Of a stretch of DNA of 64,000 bases, positions 1-7,863 are shown in pieces. The notes under the pieces were generated by a model. It ran no database searches. It saw nothing but the letters and a program-made list of their open reading frames with translations, and was not told the origin of the DNA. The stretch lies in NCBI RefSeq assembly GCF_014202075.1, contig NZ_JACHFZ010000001.1, positions 124,001-188,000 on the forward strand. Reading direction: 5' to 3'. How positions within the stretch are numbered: position 1 is the first letter of the stretch; every line of letters begins with the position of its first letter. Made by a program: the position numbers and the translations under genes. The stretch is from Brevundimonas basaltis. Its GTDB lineage: Bacteria; Pseudomonadota; Alphaproteobacteria; Caulobacterales; Caulobacteraceae.

Positions 1-1106
1 CGCCCTATGGCGACCTGTTTGCCTGGCTCGAGGGGCATGGCGACCGGCCGGACGCCGAGGCCCCGGGCCGGTTCAGGCCTGTGATGCTGGCGACGGCGAT
101 CGACGAGGCGGCGGATTTCGCGAAGCTCGACCCGGCCGACTACGCCGCCGAGTGGAAATGGGACGGCATCCGGGTGCAGGCGGTGCGCGAGAGCGGGGTC
201 GCCCGGCTTTATTCCCGAACCGGGGATGAGATCTCCGGCGCCTTCGCCGATATCATGGCCGGGCTGGCATTCGAGGGGGCGGTGGACGGCGAGCTGGTCG
301 TCTGGCGCGACGGCGCCGTCGCGCCGTTCGGCGATCTGCAGCAACGGCTCAACCGCAAGACCGTCGATGCGAAGATGATGGCGGCGTATCCGGCCGTCAT
401 TGTCGCCTACGACCTGCTGTCTGAGAACGGCGAGGACTTGCGAGGCCTGCCGCTGCGGCAGCGGCGGGCGCGACTTGAGGCGGTGGTCGCGGACCATGGC
501 GGCGACCGGCTGCATCTGTCGCCGGTCGTGCCCTATGCCGACTGGGACGAACTGGCCGCCCTCCGCGCCGATCCGCCGGTCGGGGCGGCGGCCGAGGGGT
601 TGATGCTGAAGCGATGGGACAGTCCCTATGTCGCGGGCCGACCCAAGGGCCCGTGGTTCAAGTGGAAGCGCGACCCGCACGTCATTGACGCGGTGCTGAT
701 GTACGCCCAGCGCGGGCACGGCAAGCGGTCCAGCTTCTATTCCGACTACACCTTCGGGGTGTGGACGCGGGACGGTGCGCTCACGCCGGTGGGCAAGGCC
801 TATTTCGGCTTCACCGACGAGGAGTTGAAACAGCTCGACAAATTCGTGCGGGAGCACACCGTCGAGCGCTTCGGGCCGGTGCGGTCGGTGCGGGCCGAAC
901 GTGACTTTGGTCTGGTGCTCGAGATCGCCTTCGAGGGACTGAATCGGTCGACGCGGCACAAGTCGGGCGTGGCCATGCGTTTCCCGCGCGTCAGCCGCAT
1001 CCGCTGGGACAAGCCGGCGCGCGAGGCCAACACGCTGGACGATGTGATGGATCTGCTCGACGCGCTGGAAAGCGGTGGCGGACGGATCGGGACGGCGCAG
1101 GGCTGA
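1..1106 (+). CDS. ATP-dependent DNA ligase, 5' end missing
   Basis: The reading frame is open from base 3 through the left edge, so this is the C-terminal part of a longer ligase; the in-frame GTG at 81 is internal. The adenylation motif I is EWKWDGIR, and the AMP-accepting lysine codon is at 156-158. Later motifs include EGLMLKRWDSPY and the KWKRD segment that leads into the C-terminal OB-fold (FSDYTFGVW-like region). The enzyme seals nicks using ATP. It resembles the bacterial ligases usually found with a ligase-associated exonuclease, helicase and phosphoesterase (the TIGR04120 type, from memory). None of those partners lies downstream, where an MscS channel begins 52 bases on; they may lie upstream, outside the window. 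The family call is firm; the subfamily is inferred. Confidence 0.9.
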   Translation, partial: PYGDLFAWLEGHGDRPDAEAPGRFRPVMLATAIDEAADFAKLDPADYAAEWKWDGIRVQAVRESGVARLYSRTGDEISGAFADIMAGLAFEGAVDGELVVWRDGAVAPFGDLQQRLNRKTVDAKMMAAYPAVIVAYDLLSENGEDLRGLPLRQRRARLEAVVADHGGDRLHLSPVVPYADWDELAALRADPPVGAAAEGLMLKRWDSPYVAGRPKGPWFKWKRDPHVIDAVLMYAQRGHGKRSSFYSDYTFGVWTRDGALTPVGKAYFGFTDEELKQLDKFVREHTVERFGPVRSVRAERDFGLVLEIAFEGLNRSTRHKSGVAMRFPRVSRIRWDKPAREANTLDDVMDLLDALESGGGRIGTAQG

Positions 1107-1158
1107 AGAATTGGAGCGGCGGGGTTTAAAATCCGGGCGGGGACGTTAGACCCGGCTG

Positions 1159-2088
1159 ATGACCTCGCTCCCGACCTCCTTCAACGACGCCGTGGCCGCC
1201 GGGCAGAAGGCGGTGACAGTCGACGCGGCCATGCTGGCGAAGCTGACCGATCTGGCCGGCGACCTGGCGGTCAACCTGGTCATCGCCTCCATCATCCTCG
1301 CGGCCACGGTCATTGGGGCGCGTTGGGCGGCCCGGCTGACCCGGCGCGTCCTGCTGCGGGCGCAGGCCTTCCGCCACGACCAGACTATCCTGAGCTTTGC
1401 CGTGCAGGTGGTCCGGGTGTTGGTCTACATCCTTGGTTTCATCGCCATCCTGCAACGGCTGGGGGTGCAGACCACATCGATCATCGCGGTGCTGGGCGCG
1501 GCGTCGCTGGCCGTGGGTCTGGCGCTGCAGGGGACGCTGTCGAATGTGGCGGCGGGGGTGTTGCTGCTGGTGTTGCGGCCCTACAAGGTCGGGGACGTGA
1601 TCGACATCGGCGGGGCCGTCGGCACCGTGCAGCGGCTGGACCTGTTCACGACGCAGATGTCGAACGCCAACAACCACAAGATCGTAGTCCCCAATTCGCA
1701 GGTGCTGGGCGATGTGATCCTGAACCTGTCGGGCCAGACGACGCGGCGGATCGAGATTAATTTCACCGTCGGCTACGGCGAGGATCTGAACGCGGCGCGA
1801 GCGGTACTGGTCGGCGTAGCGGCGGCCCATGAGAAGGTGCTGGCGGATCCGCCGCCCTGGACGGGCGTCACCGGCCTGCTCGACAGCGCCGTGGAGATCC
1901 GGCTGCAGGCGTGGGTGGAGTCCGGCGACTGGTGGCAGACCCAGGCCGATCTGATGCAGGGCGGCAAGGAGGCCATCGACGCCGCCGGCATCGAAATTCC
2001 GTTCCCGCACCAGGTCGAGGTTCCGGCCAAGGGGACCGCCTTCGCCCGCGTCGTCGCGGCGCCCCCGGCCGAGGCAGAGGGAGACTGA
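1159..2088 (+). CDS. mscS: MscS-family small-conductance mechanosensitive channel
   Basis: A 309-residue inner-membrane channel that opens under membrane tension to release solutes in hypo-osmotic shock. It has hydrophobic segments at about 38-55 and 75-95, then the diagnostic Gly/Ala-rich pore helix near 112-135 (AVLGAASLAVGLALQG), followed by RPYKVGDVI at the start of the beta domain and PNSQV. The length is close to E. coli MscS (286). The ATG at 1159 gives a short N-terminal region before the first membrane helix. The threonine aldolase gene starts three bases after the stop, so the two are probably cotranscribed, although no functional link is obvious. Confidence 0.93.
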   Translation: MTSLPTSFNDAVAAGQKAVTVDAAMLAKLTDLAGDLAVNLVIASIILAATVIGARWAARLTRRVLLRAQAFRHDQTILSFAVQVVRVLVYILGFIAILQRLGVQTTSIIAVLGAASLAVGLALQGTLSNVAAGVLLLVLRPYKVGDVIDIGGAVGTVQRLDLFTTQMSNANNHKIVVPNSQVLGDVILNLSGQTTRRIEINFTVGYGEDLNAARAVLVGVAAAHEKVLADPPPWTGVTGLLDSAVEIRLQAWVESGDWWQTQADLMQGGKEAIDAAGIEIPFPHQVEVPAKGTAFARVVAAPPAEAEGD

Positions 2089-2091
2089 CGG

Positions 2092-3105
2092 GTGCGTTAC
2101 GACTTCGGATCCGACAATACGGCGGGCATGGCGCCGGCCGCCCTGCAGGCGCTGGTCGAAGCCAATGAGGGCTATGCCCGGGCCTACGGGGCGGACCACG
2201 TCAGCGCCCGCGCCGCCGACCTGATCCGCCAGCGGCTGGATGCGGACGCCGAGATCCGTTTCGTCTTCTCCGGGACCGCGGCCAACGCTATCGCCCTGTC
2301 TATGCTGGCTTGGCCGCATGAGGCGGTGCTGGCCCACCATGCCGCCCATATCTGCACCGACGAAACCGGCGCGCCTGGCTTCTTCGGTTCGGGCGTCGGC
2401 CTGATCGGCCTGCCGGGCTTCTCGGGCAAGATCGATCCGCTGGCGTTGACCGCCGCGCTCGACGAGCCCGAGGTTGGCCATCGGCAGCCGCCAGCGGCGC
2501 TTAGCCTGACCCAGTCGACCGAATACGGCACGGTCTACAGCGAGGAGGAACTGCGTCACCTGATCGAGCCGGCGAAGCTGAAGGGTTGCGGCGTGCACAT
2601 GGACGGGGCGCGGCTGGCCAATGCGGCGGCGGCGGGCTTCGACCTGACGCAGATCGCCCGGCTGGGCGTGAACGTCTTGGTGTTCGGCGGGGCCAAGGCG
2701 GGCGCGAACTGCACCGAAGCCATCGTCATGTTCGACAAGTCGCTGGCCCGGCGCGTCGACAACCGGCTGAAGCAGGCCGGGCAAACCGCCTCGAAGGCCC
2801 GGTATCTGGCCGCGCCGTTCCTCGGCCTGCTGGAAAGCAAGGCGTGGGAGCAGGGGGCCGCCCACGCCAACCAGATGGCGCTGCGGCTGGCCGAAGGGTT
2901 CGCGCTCGGCTCACCCTTCGTGCTGGCGCATCCGGTCGAGGCCAACGCCGTCTTCGTGCGAATGCCGCCCGAGGCGCACCGCCGGCTGAACGACCTCGGC
3001 TGGGCCTGCTACCGCTTCGACGACGGTTCGGTCCGGTTCGTCTGCTCGTGGGCCACGGCCGACGCGGCCGTGGACGAATTGCTGGAGGCCGTGCGCGGTC
3101 TTTGA
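2092..3105 (+). CDS. ltaE: Low-specificity L-threonine aldolase
   Basis: A PLP-dependent fold-type I lyase that cleaves L-threonine or L-allo-threonine to glycine and acetaldehyde. The 337 residues open with YDFGSDNTAGMAP, the usual N-terminus of the family. HMDGARLANAA carries the PLP-contacting Asp/Arg, and FGGAKAG (about 202-208) holds the likely Schiff-base lysine, where most relatives have GGTKNG. The start is a GTG three bases after the mscS stop. The C-terminal FVCSWATADAAVDELL is typical of the family. The variant lysine motif is a mild departure, but the other active-site context is intact. Confidence 0.9.
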   Translation: MRYDFGSDNTAGMAPAALQALVEANEGYARAYGADHVSARAADLIRQRLDADAEIRFVFSGTAANAIALSMLAWPHEAVLAHHAAHICTDETGAPGFFGSGVGLIGLPGFSGKIDPLALTAALDEPEVGHRQPPAALSLTQSTEYGTVYSEEELRHLIEPAKLKGCGVHMDGARLANAAAAGFDLTQIARLGVNVLVFGGAKAGANCTEAIVMFDKSLARRVDNRLKQAGQTASKARYLAAPFLGLLESKAWEQGAAHANQMALRLAEGFALGSPFVLAHPVEANAVFVRMPPEAHRRLNDLGWACYRFDDGSVRFVCSWATADAAVDELLEAVRGL

Positions 3106-3108
3106 GGC

Positions 3109-3672
3109 TCAGTCCGCCCCGCGCGGCATATCCATGGCTTCCGCCAACCGGTTGCGGGCGCGGTTGACGCGGCTCTTGATCGTCCCGAGCGCGCACCCGG
3201 CGATCTCGGCCGCCTCCTCGTAGGACAGGCCGGCGGCGCCGACCATGATGATGGCCTCGCGGTGTTCGGGCGACAGGTCGTCGAGGGCGAGCTTCAGGGC
3301 TCTCAGCTCGACCGACCACTCCTGGCTGGCTTCGGCCGTCATTCGGGCGGCGTGATGGCCGTCCTCGTCGGCGACCTCGCGGAGGCGCTTGACCACCGCT
3401 GAATACCAGGAATTCCTCAGGATAGTGAACAGCCAGGCCCTCAGATTGGTGCCAGGCTCGAACCGCTCGCGATAAGTCCAGGCCTTCGTCAGGGTCTCCT
3501 GCACCAGATCGTCGGCGTCGGCCGCGTTGCGGGACAGGGACCAGGCGAAAGCCCTCAGGGAGGGTATGAGGGCCGTGACGACCTCGCGCCACCCGGTTCG
3601 GTCGACGATGCCGTCACGCGCGCCTTCCGCGGCGGAACCACTCTCCTCGGATGGCGTGCTGGGCAGCGTCAT
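3109..3672 (-). CDS. EcfG-like ECF RNA polymerase sigma factor
   Basis: A 187-residue ECF sigma factor. Region 2 contains ADADDLVQETLTKAW and NLRAWLFTILRNSWYS; region 4 contains LSPEHREAIIMVGAAGLSYEEAAEIAGCALGTIKSRVNRAR. This is close to the EcfG (ECF15) type that drives the alphaproteobacterial general stress response. No NepR anti-sigma factor or PhyR response regulator is adjacent, so it looks like an orphan EcfG paralogue comparable to Caulobacter SigU. A consensus EcfG promoter lies upstream at 3724-3748, implying control by itself or by a main EcfG. I chose the ATG at 3672, preceded by a weak GAGAG; an in-frame GTG at 3699 without a Shine-Dalgarno is the alternative. Confidence 0.88.
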   Translation of the reverse strand: MTLPSTPSEESGSAAEGARDGIVDRTGWREVVTALIPSLRAFAWSLSRNAADADDLVQETLTKAWTYRERFEPGTNLRAWLFTILRNSWYSAVVKRLREVADEDGHHAARMTAEASQEWSVELRALKLALDDLSPEHREAIIMVGAAGLSYEEAAEIAGCALGTIKSRVNRARNRLAEAMDMPRGAD

Positions 3673-3723
3673 GCGGACCCGCTCTCGACGAAATGTCACC
3701 GTAAATCAGGGACGTGGGGATTG

Positions 3724-3748
3724 AACGTCAGCTCTCCGGGAGCGTTCC
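3724..3748 (-). promoter_or_regulatory. Consensus EcfG promoter of the sigma factor gene
   Basis: On the minus strand the -35 GGAAC (3748-3744) is followed by exactly 16 bases and the -10 CGTT (3727-3724). This matches the EcfG consensus GGAAC-N16/17-CGTT at every position. Transcription would start near 3716, about 45 bases before the ATG at 3672. Confidence 0.75.
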
Positions 3749-3772
3749 GCTGGACAACGGCTGCATGCGCAT

Positions 3773-3797
3773 GGAACAAAACAGGACCGTGAAGGTT
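3773..3797 (+). promoter_or_regulatory. EcfG-like promoter of the ergothioneine gene
   Basis: GGAAC (3773-3777), 16 bases, then GGTT (3794-3797): one mismatch from GGAAC-N16-CGTT. The predicted start lies about 30 bases before the ATG at 3836. It diverges from the sigma-factor promoter in the same intergenic region. Confidence 0.5.
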
Positions 3798-3835
3798 GTC
3801 CCGGACCGCGGCAGTCAACGAGCAGGGGCCTACGC

Positions 3836-5995
3836 ATGACTGTATCCACCAGAGCCTCGACGGCCCCCGGCGCGATGCTTGAGGAGTTCCGGCGGGTCCG
3901 TTGCGCGCTGCCGGCACTCGCCCGCGGACTGAGCGCGGAAGACCTGGCGGCCCAGCCGATGACCGACTGCAGCCCCGGCAAGTGGCACCTGGCTCATACC
4001 AGCTGGTTCTTCGAGGCGATGATCCTGGCGACCGAGCCGGGCTACGAGCCCGTCGATCCCCGTTTCCAGACCCTGTTCAACAGCTACTACGAAGCTCTGG
4101 GCGAGCGGGTGGAGCGCGGCGAGCGGGGGCTGATGACTCGCCCGTCGCTGGACGAGGTGCTGGACTACCGGCGCGAGGTGGACCGGCGGATGGAGGCGTG
4201 GCTCGAGGCAGGCGCGCCGGAGGGGCAGCCCGCCTATCTGTTCACCCTCGGCCTGCACCACGACCAGCAGCATCAGGAGCTGTTCCTGATGGACCTTCTG
4301 AACCTGATGGCGCGTTCACCCTTGGACCCGGCCGCCTATGACGAGGAACCGCGGTGGGCGCCGGCGCAGGAGGCGCGGGGCGGCATGACCCGGTTCGAGG
4401 GCGGGTTGGCCCGGATCGGCCATGACGGCGGCGGCTTCGCCTTCGACAATGAGAGACCGGTTCATCGCCAATGGCTGGAGCCCTACGGTCTTGATCACGA
4501 CCTGGTCAGCAACGGCGACTGGCTGGGCTTCATGGAGGACGGCGGCTACGCCCGGCCGGAGCTGTGGTTGTCCGACGGCTGGGCGGTGGTCCAGTCAGAG
4601 GGCTGGACCGCGCCGCTGTATTGGTGCCGTGATGATGCCGGCTTGACGACGATGACGCTGGCGGGCCGCCGGGCGGTCGATCCCGCGGCGCCGGTGCGGC
4701 ACGTCAGCTTCTACGAGGCGGACGCCTATGCCCGGTGGGCCGGCCGCCGGCTCCCGACCGAAGGCGAGTGGGAGCATGCGGTGCGTTGTCGCCCCGAGGT
4801 GTTTTCCAACGCTTTTGGGGAGCTCTGGCAGTGGACGTCGAGCGCCTACACCCCATATCGCGGGTTCAGGCCAACCGAAGGGACCGCGTCTGAGTACAAC
4901 GGCAAGTTCATGGCCAATCAGATGGTGCTGCGCGGGTCCTCCTGGGCGACGCCGGAAGGGCATGGGCGGGTCAGTTACCGGAACTTCTTCTATCCACAGC
5001 AAAGGTGGGCGTTCATGGGAGTGAGACTGGCGAGGGACCTTCCCGCCCCCGAGGCGCGCGCCATGGGGGAGGCGGAGACCGCCCGTTTCCGCCGCGACCT
5101 GCTGAATGGCCTCGGTCGTTCGCCCAAGGTGGCCTCGCCGAAATGGTTTTACGACGCTGAAGGCTCCCGCCTGTTCGAAGAGATCACCCGATTGCCGGAA
5201 TACTATCCGACCCGGCAGGAGGCGGCCTTGCTGCGCGAGATCGCTCCGGCGTGGGCGGCGCGGTTCGGCCCCGGGGCGGCTTTGGTCGAGTTCGGCTCGG
5301 GCGCCAGCGAGAAGACCCGGATCGTGCTGGACGCGGCGCCCGACCTGGCCGCCTATGTCCCGATCGACATCAGCGCGGACGCCCTCAGCGCGGCGGCCCG
5401 CAGCATCGACAAGAGCTATCCCGGCCTGAAGGTGGCGCCGCTGGTCGGCGACTTCCTGCATCTGGCGGCCCTGCCCGAGGGGATCGGAAGCGGGCGCCGG
5501 GTCGGCTTCTTCCCCGGCTCGACCATCGGCAATCTGGAGCCGGCCGAGGCCGTCGCCTTCCTGACCGCGGCCCGGCGGCAACTGGGCGAGGGCGCGCTGT
5601 TCATTCTCGGCGTCGATCTGGTCAAGGATCCGGAGACGCTGGTCGCCGCCTATGACGACGCGGCCGGGGTGACGGCGGCGTTCAACCGCAATCTGCTGGT
5701 GCGCGCCAACCGCGAGCTGAAGGCGGGCTTCGATGTCGACGGCTTCGCGCACCGCGCGGTCTGGAACCCCGACGCTTCGCGCATGGAGATGCATCTCGAG
5801 GCGACGCGGGACATGGAGGTCCGGATCGACGGCCGCGCCATCGCCTTTCATAAGGGCGAGACGATCCACACCGAGAGTTCGCGCAAGTTCACCGAGGCTT
5901 CGGTCCGCGAGCTTGCGGCGGCGTCGGGCTGGACGGTGGCGGCGTTCGAGGCCGGCCCCGCGCCGTCCGTGGCGCTGGTGCTGCTGGAATCCTGA
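3836..5995 (+). CDS. egtBD: EgtB-EgtD fusion, ergothioneine biosynthesis
   Basis: One 719-residue frame carries two enzymes usually encoded separately. Residues 1 to about 400 are EgtB, the iron-dependent sulfoxide synthase: a DinB-like domain with WHLAH (His51, His54) and HDQQHQE (His142, His146), which supply the iron ligands, then a formylglycine-generating-enzyme-like domain ending in FMGVRLARDL. Residues from about 405 are EgtD, the SAM-dependent histidine N-alpha-trimethyltransferase, with SPKWFYDAEGSRLFE, LPEYYPTRQE, EFGSGASEKT and FFPGSTIGNL. Met410 (5063) marks where a separate egtD would begin. The domain order B-D is the reverse of the fungal Egt1 order. No EgtA, C or E is nearby. 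It diverges from the stress sigma factor. Confidence 0.93.
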   Translation: MTVSTRASTAPGAMLEEFRRVRCALPALARGLSAEDLAAQPMTDCSPGKWHLAHTSWFFEAMILATEPGYEPVDPRFQTLFNSYYEALGERVERGERGLMTRPSLDEVLDYRREVDRRMEAWLEAGAPEGQPAYLFTLGLHHDQQHQELFLMDLLNLMARSPLDPAAYDEEPRWAPAQEARGGMTRFEGGLARIGHDGGGFAFDNERPVHRQWLEPYGLDHDLVSNGDWLGFMEDGGYARPELWLSDGWAVVQSEGWTAPLYWCRDDAGLTTMTLAGRRAVDPAAPVRHVSFYEADAYARWAGRRLPTEGEWEHAVRCRPEVFSNAFGELWQWTSSAYTPYRGFRPTEGTASEYNGKFMANQMVLRGSSWATPEGHGRVSYRNFFYPQQRWAFMGVRLARDLPAPEARAMGEAETARFRRDLLNGLGRSPKVASPKWFYDAEGSRLFEEITRLPEYYPTRQEAALLREIAPAWAARFGPGAALVEFGSGASEKTRIVLDAAPDLAAYVPIDISADALSAAARSIDKSYPGLKVAPLVGDFLHLAALPEGIGSGRRVGFFPGSTIGNLEPAEAVAFLTAARRQLGEGALFILGVDLVKDPETLVAAYDDAAGVTAAFNRNLLVRANRELKAGFDVDGFAHRAVWNPDASRMEMHLEATRDMEVRIDGRAIAFHKGETIHTESSRKFTEASVRELAAASGWTVAAFEAGPAPSVALVLLES

Positions 5996-6002
5996 CACGG
6001 AA

Positions 6003-6029
6003 AAGGCGGCGCTCAGGGAGCGCCGCCTT
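6003..6029. terminator. Bidirectional hairpin terminator
   Basis: A perfect 11-bp stem (AAGGCGGCGCT / AGCGCCGCCTT) with a five-base loop lies between convergent genes. An AAAA tract on its left gives a short U-run for minus-strand transcripts of the KGG gene; on the plus side only TTG follows. Confidence 0.7.
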
Positions 6030-6054
6030 GCCGGATCCATACAGTGCGCGGCTT

Positions 6055-6276
6055 CTATTCGGCGGGACCGGGCTCCTTGGTGCGCGAGCCGTGCGAGGCT
6101 TCGCCGCCCTTGCGTCCCGCCTGCGCGGCCAGGCTGCGGTCCTGCGAGAAGCTGCGCTTTTCGCTGGGGACGCTGGCGCCGCCCTTGCGCGCGATCTCGC
6201 GCTGTCGCTCCGGATCCATCGAGGCGAAGCCCCGCTTGGAAACACCAGAGGCTCGGGTGGGCTGACCTAAAGCCAT
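6055..6276 (-). CDS. KGG-motif general stress protein
   Basis: A 73-residue hydrophilic protein with two KGG repeats: GFASMDPERQREIARKGG (about 16-33) and SFSQDRSLAAQAGRKGG (about 42-58). It belongs to the Con-10/YciG stress-induced family, whose exact biochemical role is unknown. The ATG at 6276 has an AAAGGA ribosome-binding site. An EcfG-like promoter lies at 6317-6341, about 40 bases upstream, so it probably belongs to the general stress regulon. It converges on the ergothioneine gene across a shared terminator. Confidence 0.85.
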   Translation of the reverse strand: MALGQPTRASGVSKRGFASMDPERQREIARKGGASVPSEKRSFSQDRSLAAQAGRKGGEASHGSRTKEPGPAE

Positions 6277-6316
6277 TGCAGTTGTCCTTTCACGCGACGG
6301 TCGAGGTTGGTGGATG

Positions 6317-6341
6317 AACCCCCCCGGCGTCGTCCGGTTCC
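6317..6341 (-). promoter_or_regulatory. EcfG-like promoter of the KGG gene
   Basis: On the minus strand GGAAC (6341-6337), 16 bases, then GGTT (6320-6317). It has the same single deviation as the ergothioneine promoter and the same spacing. The predicted start is about 35 bases upstream of the KGG start codon. Confidence 0.5.
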
Positions 6342-6382
6342 GGGTCGCCCCTCACAGAAACGCGAGCGAATCAGGGGGGTTG

Positions 6383-6559
6383 TCACGGACCAGGCACCTT
6401 GTGGCCGTAGGGACGGGAGTCGCCCTCGTCGCCTCCGCCGGGCTCGATCGGGGGAATTTCGTCTGGTGCTCCGGCCGGGTCGATGTCGGGACCGGGCGTG
6501 CGGGGTGGCGTGATGTCGGGCTGGGGCGTGCCGGGCGGGGTCGGTTCGATATAGGTCAT
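6383..6559 (-). CDS. 58-residue proline-rich small protein
   Basis: A short acidic protein beginning MTYIEPTPPGTPQPD with Pro/Asp-rich repeats and ending SRPYGHKVPGP. It has no membrane segment or recognised domain and is probably disordered. The ATG at 6559 is preceded by AGGAGCT, a good ribosome-binding site; the longer frame from 6610 would read an Arg-rich leader and is less likely. An EcfG-like promoter (TGAAC-N16-CGTT) lies at 6581-6605. Context suggests a small stress-induced protein; the function is not known. Confidence 0.6.
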   Translation of the reverse strand: MTYIEPTPPGTPQPDITPPRTPGPDIDPAGAPDEIPPIEPGGGDEGDSRPYGHKVPGP

Positions 6560-6580
6560 GGCGAGCTCCTCACCGGTCTG

Positions 6581-6605
6581 AACGCGGCGGCGGGGGCGGC
6601 GTTCA
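6581..6605 (-). promoter_or_regulatory. EcfG-like promoter of the 58-residue gene
   Basis: On the minus strand TGAAC (6605-6601), 16 bases, then CGTT (6584-6581): one mismatch in the -35 and a perfect -10. The predicted start is about 15 bases before the ATG. Confidence 0.45.
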
Positions 6606-6680
6606 ATCACGATATCGGCGGCCCGGAACCGGGGCGGGGCGGGCGGATTGAACAGCCGAACCCCTCACAGGAGCCCCGTC

Positions 6681-6971
6681 ATGAGCGAGACCTACACCGG
6701 CCCCACCCGGCCCGAAGACATCGATGAGCCTGTCGAACTGGAATCGACCCGGCTGGAGCGCGAGGCCGACGCCATCCTGCTGGAAGGTGAGGCCCGCACC
6801 TTCGGGCCGCGACCGATCCACGAGGCGGTCCGGGAGGATGCCGAAGCGGCCCGCGTCTGGGGCCGGACCCGCGCCGACCGGCTGCGGCGGGCTGTCGAGG
6901 ACGAGCCGATGAAGGCGACCCTCTACGCCCTCGGCCTCGGGGTGGTCATCGGCATGCTGGCCGCCCGCTAG
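6681..6971 (+). CDS. Small tail-anchored protein, ElaB/DUF883-like
   Basis: A 96-residue protein with a charged, probably helical body (about 25-78: ESTRLEREADAILLE, EAARVWGRTRADRLRRAV) and one C-terminal hydrophobic segment ATLYALGLGVVIGMLAAR. That arrangement matches ElaB/YqjD (DUF883) ribosome- and membrane-associated stress proteins, although the sequence is divergent. The ATG at 6681 has a CAGGAG ribosome-binding site; an upstream in-frame start at 6648 adds eleven residues without one. The stop overlaps the convergent MBL hydrolase gene by four bases. Its position in the stress island supports a stationary-phase or stress role. Confidence 0.65.
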   Translation: MSETYTGPTRPEDIDEPVELESTRLEREADAILLEGEARTFGPRPIHEAVREDAEAARVWGRTRADRLRRAVEDEPMKATLYALGLGVVIGMLAAR

Positions 6972-7672
6972 GAAGGGCCGGACGCCGGGCGCGGGATCGG
7001 CGCCCGGCTCATCGCCTGGTCGGAGACGAACGGATTGCTGCGGCGCTCGGCGCCGAAGGTCGAACTCGGCCCGTGCCCCGGGACGAAGGTTACGTCGTCG
7101 CCGAGCGGCCACAGCTTGGTGGCGATGGCGTTGAGCAGGCTGGCGTAATCGCTGCGCGGGAAGTCGGTCCGTCCGATCGAGCCCTGGAACAGCACGTCGC
7201 CGACCTGGGCGAAACGGGCCGCGCGATTGAAGAAGATCACATGGCCGGGGGTGTGGCCGGGGCAGTGGTAGACCTCCCACGCCGTCTCGCCGAGGGTCAC
7301 CGTGTCGCCGTCCGCCAGCCAGCGAGTGGGGGTGAAGCTGCGCGCCTCCGGCAGGCCGTACATCTGTCCCTGAGCGGGGATGCCGTCGATCCAGAACTGG
7401 TCGTCCGGGTGCGGGCCGATGATGTCGAGCCCGGTCTTCTCCTGCATCTCGGCCGCCCCGCCGGCGTGGTCGAGGTGGCCGTGGGTGATCCAGATGGCGT
7501 CCAGCGTCAGTCCCTGCTTCGCTACAGCGCCGAGCAGGGCATCGACGGCAGCGCCAGGGTCGATGATCGCGGCCTTAAGCGTCCTGCGGCACCAGACGAG
7601 GGTGCAATTCTGCTGTAGCGGGGTGACCGGGAAGACGGCGACGCCGATCGGGGGAGGTGAGGCCTGATCCAT
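6968..7672 (-). CDS. MBL-fold hydrolase, type II glyoxalase-like (YcbL type)
   Basis: A 234-residue metallo-beta-lactamase fold enzyme. THGHLDH (His64, His66, Asp68, His69) forms the binuclear metal site; CPGHTPGH, VGDVLF and VPGHG give the remaining ligands. It is shorter than hydroxyacylglutathione hydrolase GloB at the C-terminus, as in the YcbL-like group, so the substrate is probably a glutathione or other thioester but is not proven. It is transcribed away from trigger factor. The last codons overlap the convergent small membrane protein gene. Confidence 0.85.
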   Translation of the reverse strand: MDQASPPPIGVAVFPVTPLQQNCTLVWCRRTLKAAIIDPGAAVDALLGAVAKQGLTLDAIWITHGHLDHAGGAAEMQEKTGLDIIGPHPDDQFWIDGIPAQGQMYGLPEARSFTPTRWLADGDTVTLGETAWEVYHCPGHTPGHVIFFNRAARFAQVGDVLFQGSIGRTDFPRSDYASLLNAIATKLWPLGDDVTFVPGHGPSSTFGAERRSNPFVSDQAMSRAPIPRPASGPS

Positions 7673-7728
7673 GACGGCTGGATAGCGCCTAAGACCGCGC
7701 TCCGAAACCCGAGGCGGTCGGGTTCACG

Positions 7729-7757
7729 TTGACCTTTCGGGCCGTCATCGACATAAG
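7729..7757 (+). promoter_or_regulatory. Candidate housekeeping promoter of tig
   Basis: TTGACC (7729-7734), 17 bases, CATAAG (7752-7757): five of six and four of six matches to the sigma-70 hexamers. It would give a leader of about 100 bases before the tig ATG. Confidence 0.4.
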
Positions 7758-7781
7758 GGCGGGCTTCAAAGGCGCCGCCTC

Positions 7782-7798
7782 ACAAGGGCGGCCCTTGT
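7782..7798 (+). other. Hairpin in the tig leader
   Basis: ACAAGGG and CCCTTGT form a perfect 7-bp stem with a CGG loop, about 65 bases before the tig start codon. It lies downstream of the candidate promoter, so it would be in the mRNA leader. No long U-run follows, so it is a weak terminator at most; a regulatory role is speculative. Confidence 0.35.
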
Positions 7799-7863
7799 TG
7801 CTTTACCCACACCGCGCAGCGCCTGACTCAATGGCGCCGCCCCAGAGCGTCAGAATCCCGACC

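Noticed and set aside
6625-6649. A fifth EcfG-like site (GGAAC-N16-GATT) before the small membrane protein
   Set aside because: The -10 has two mismatches, so I did not annotate it, although the position relative to the ATG at 6681 is reasonable.
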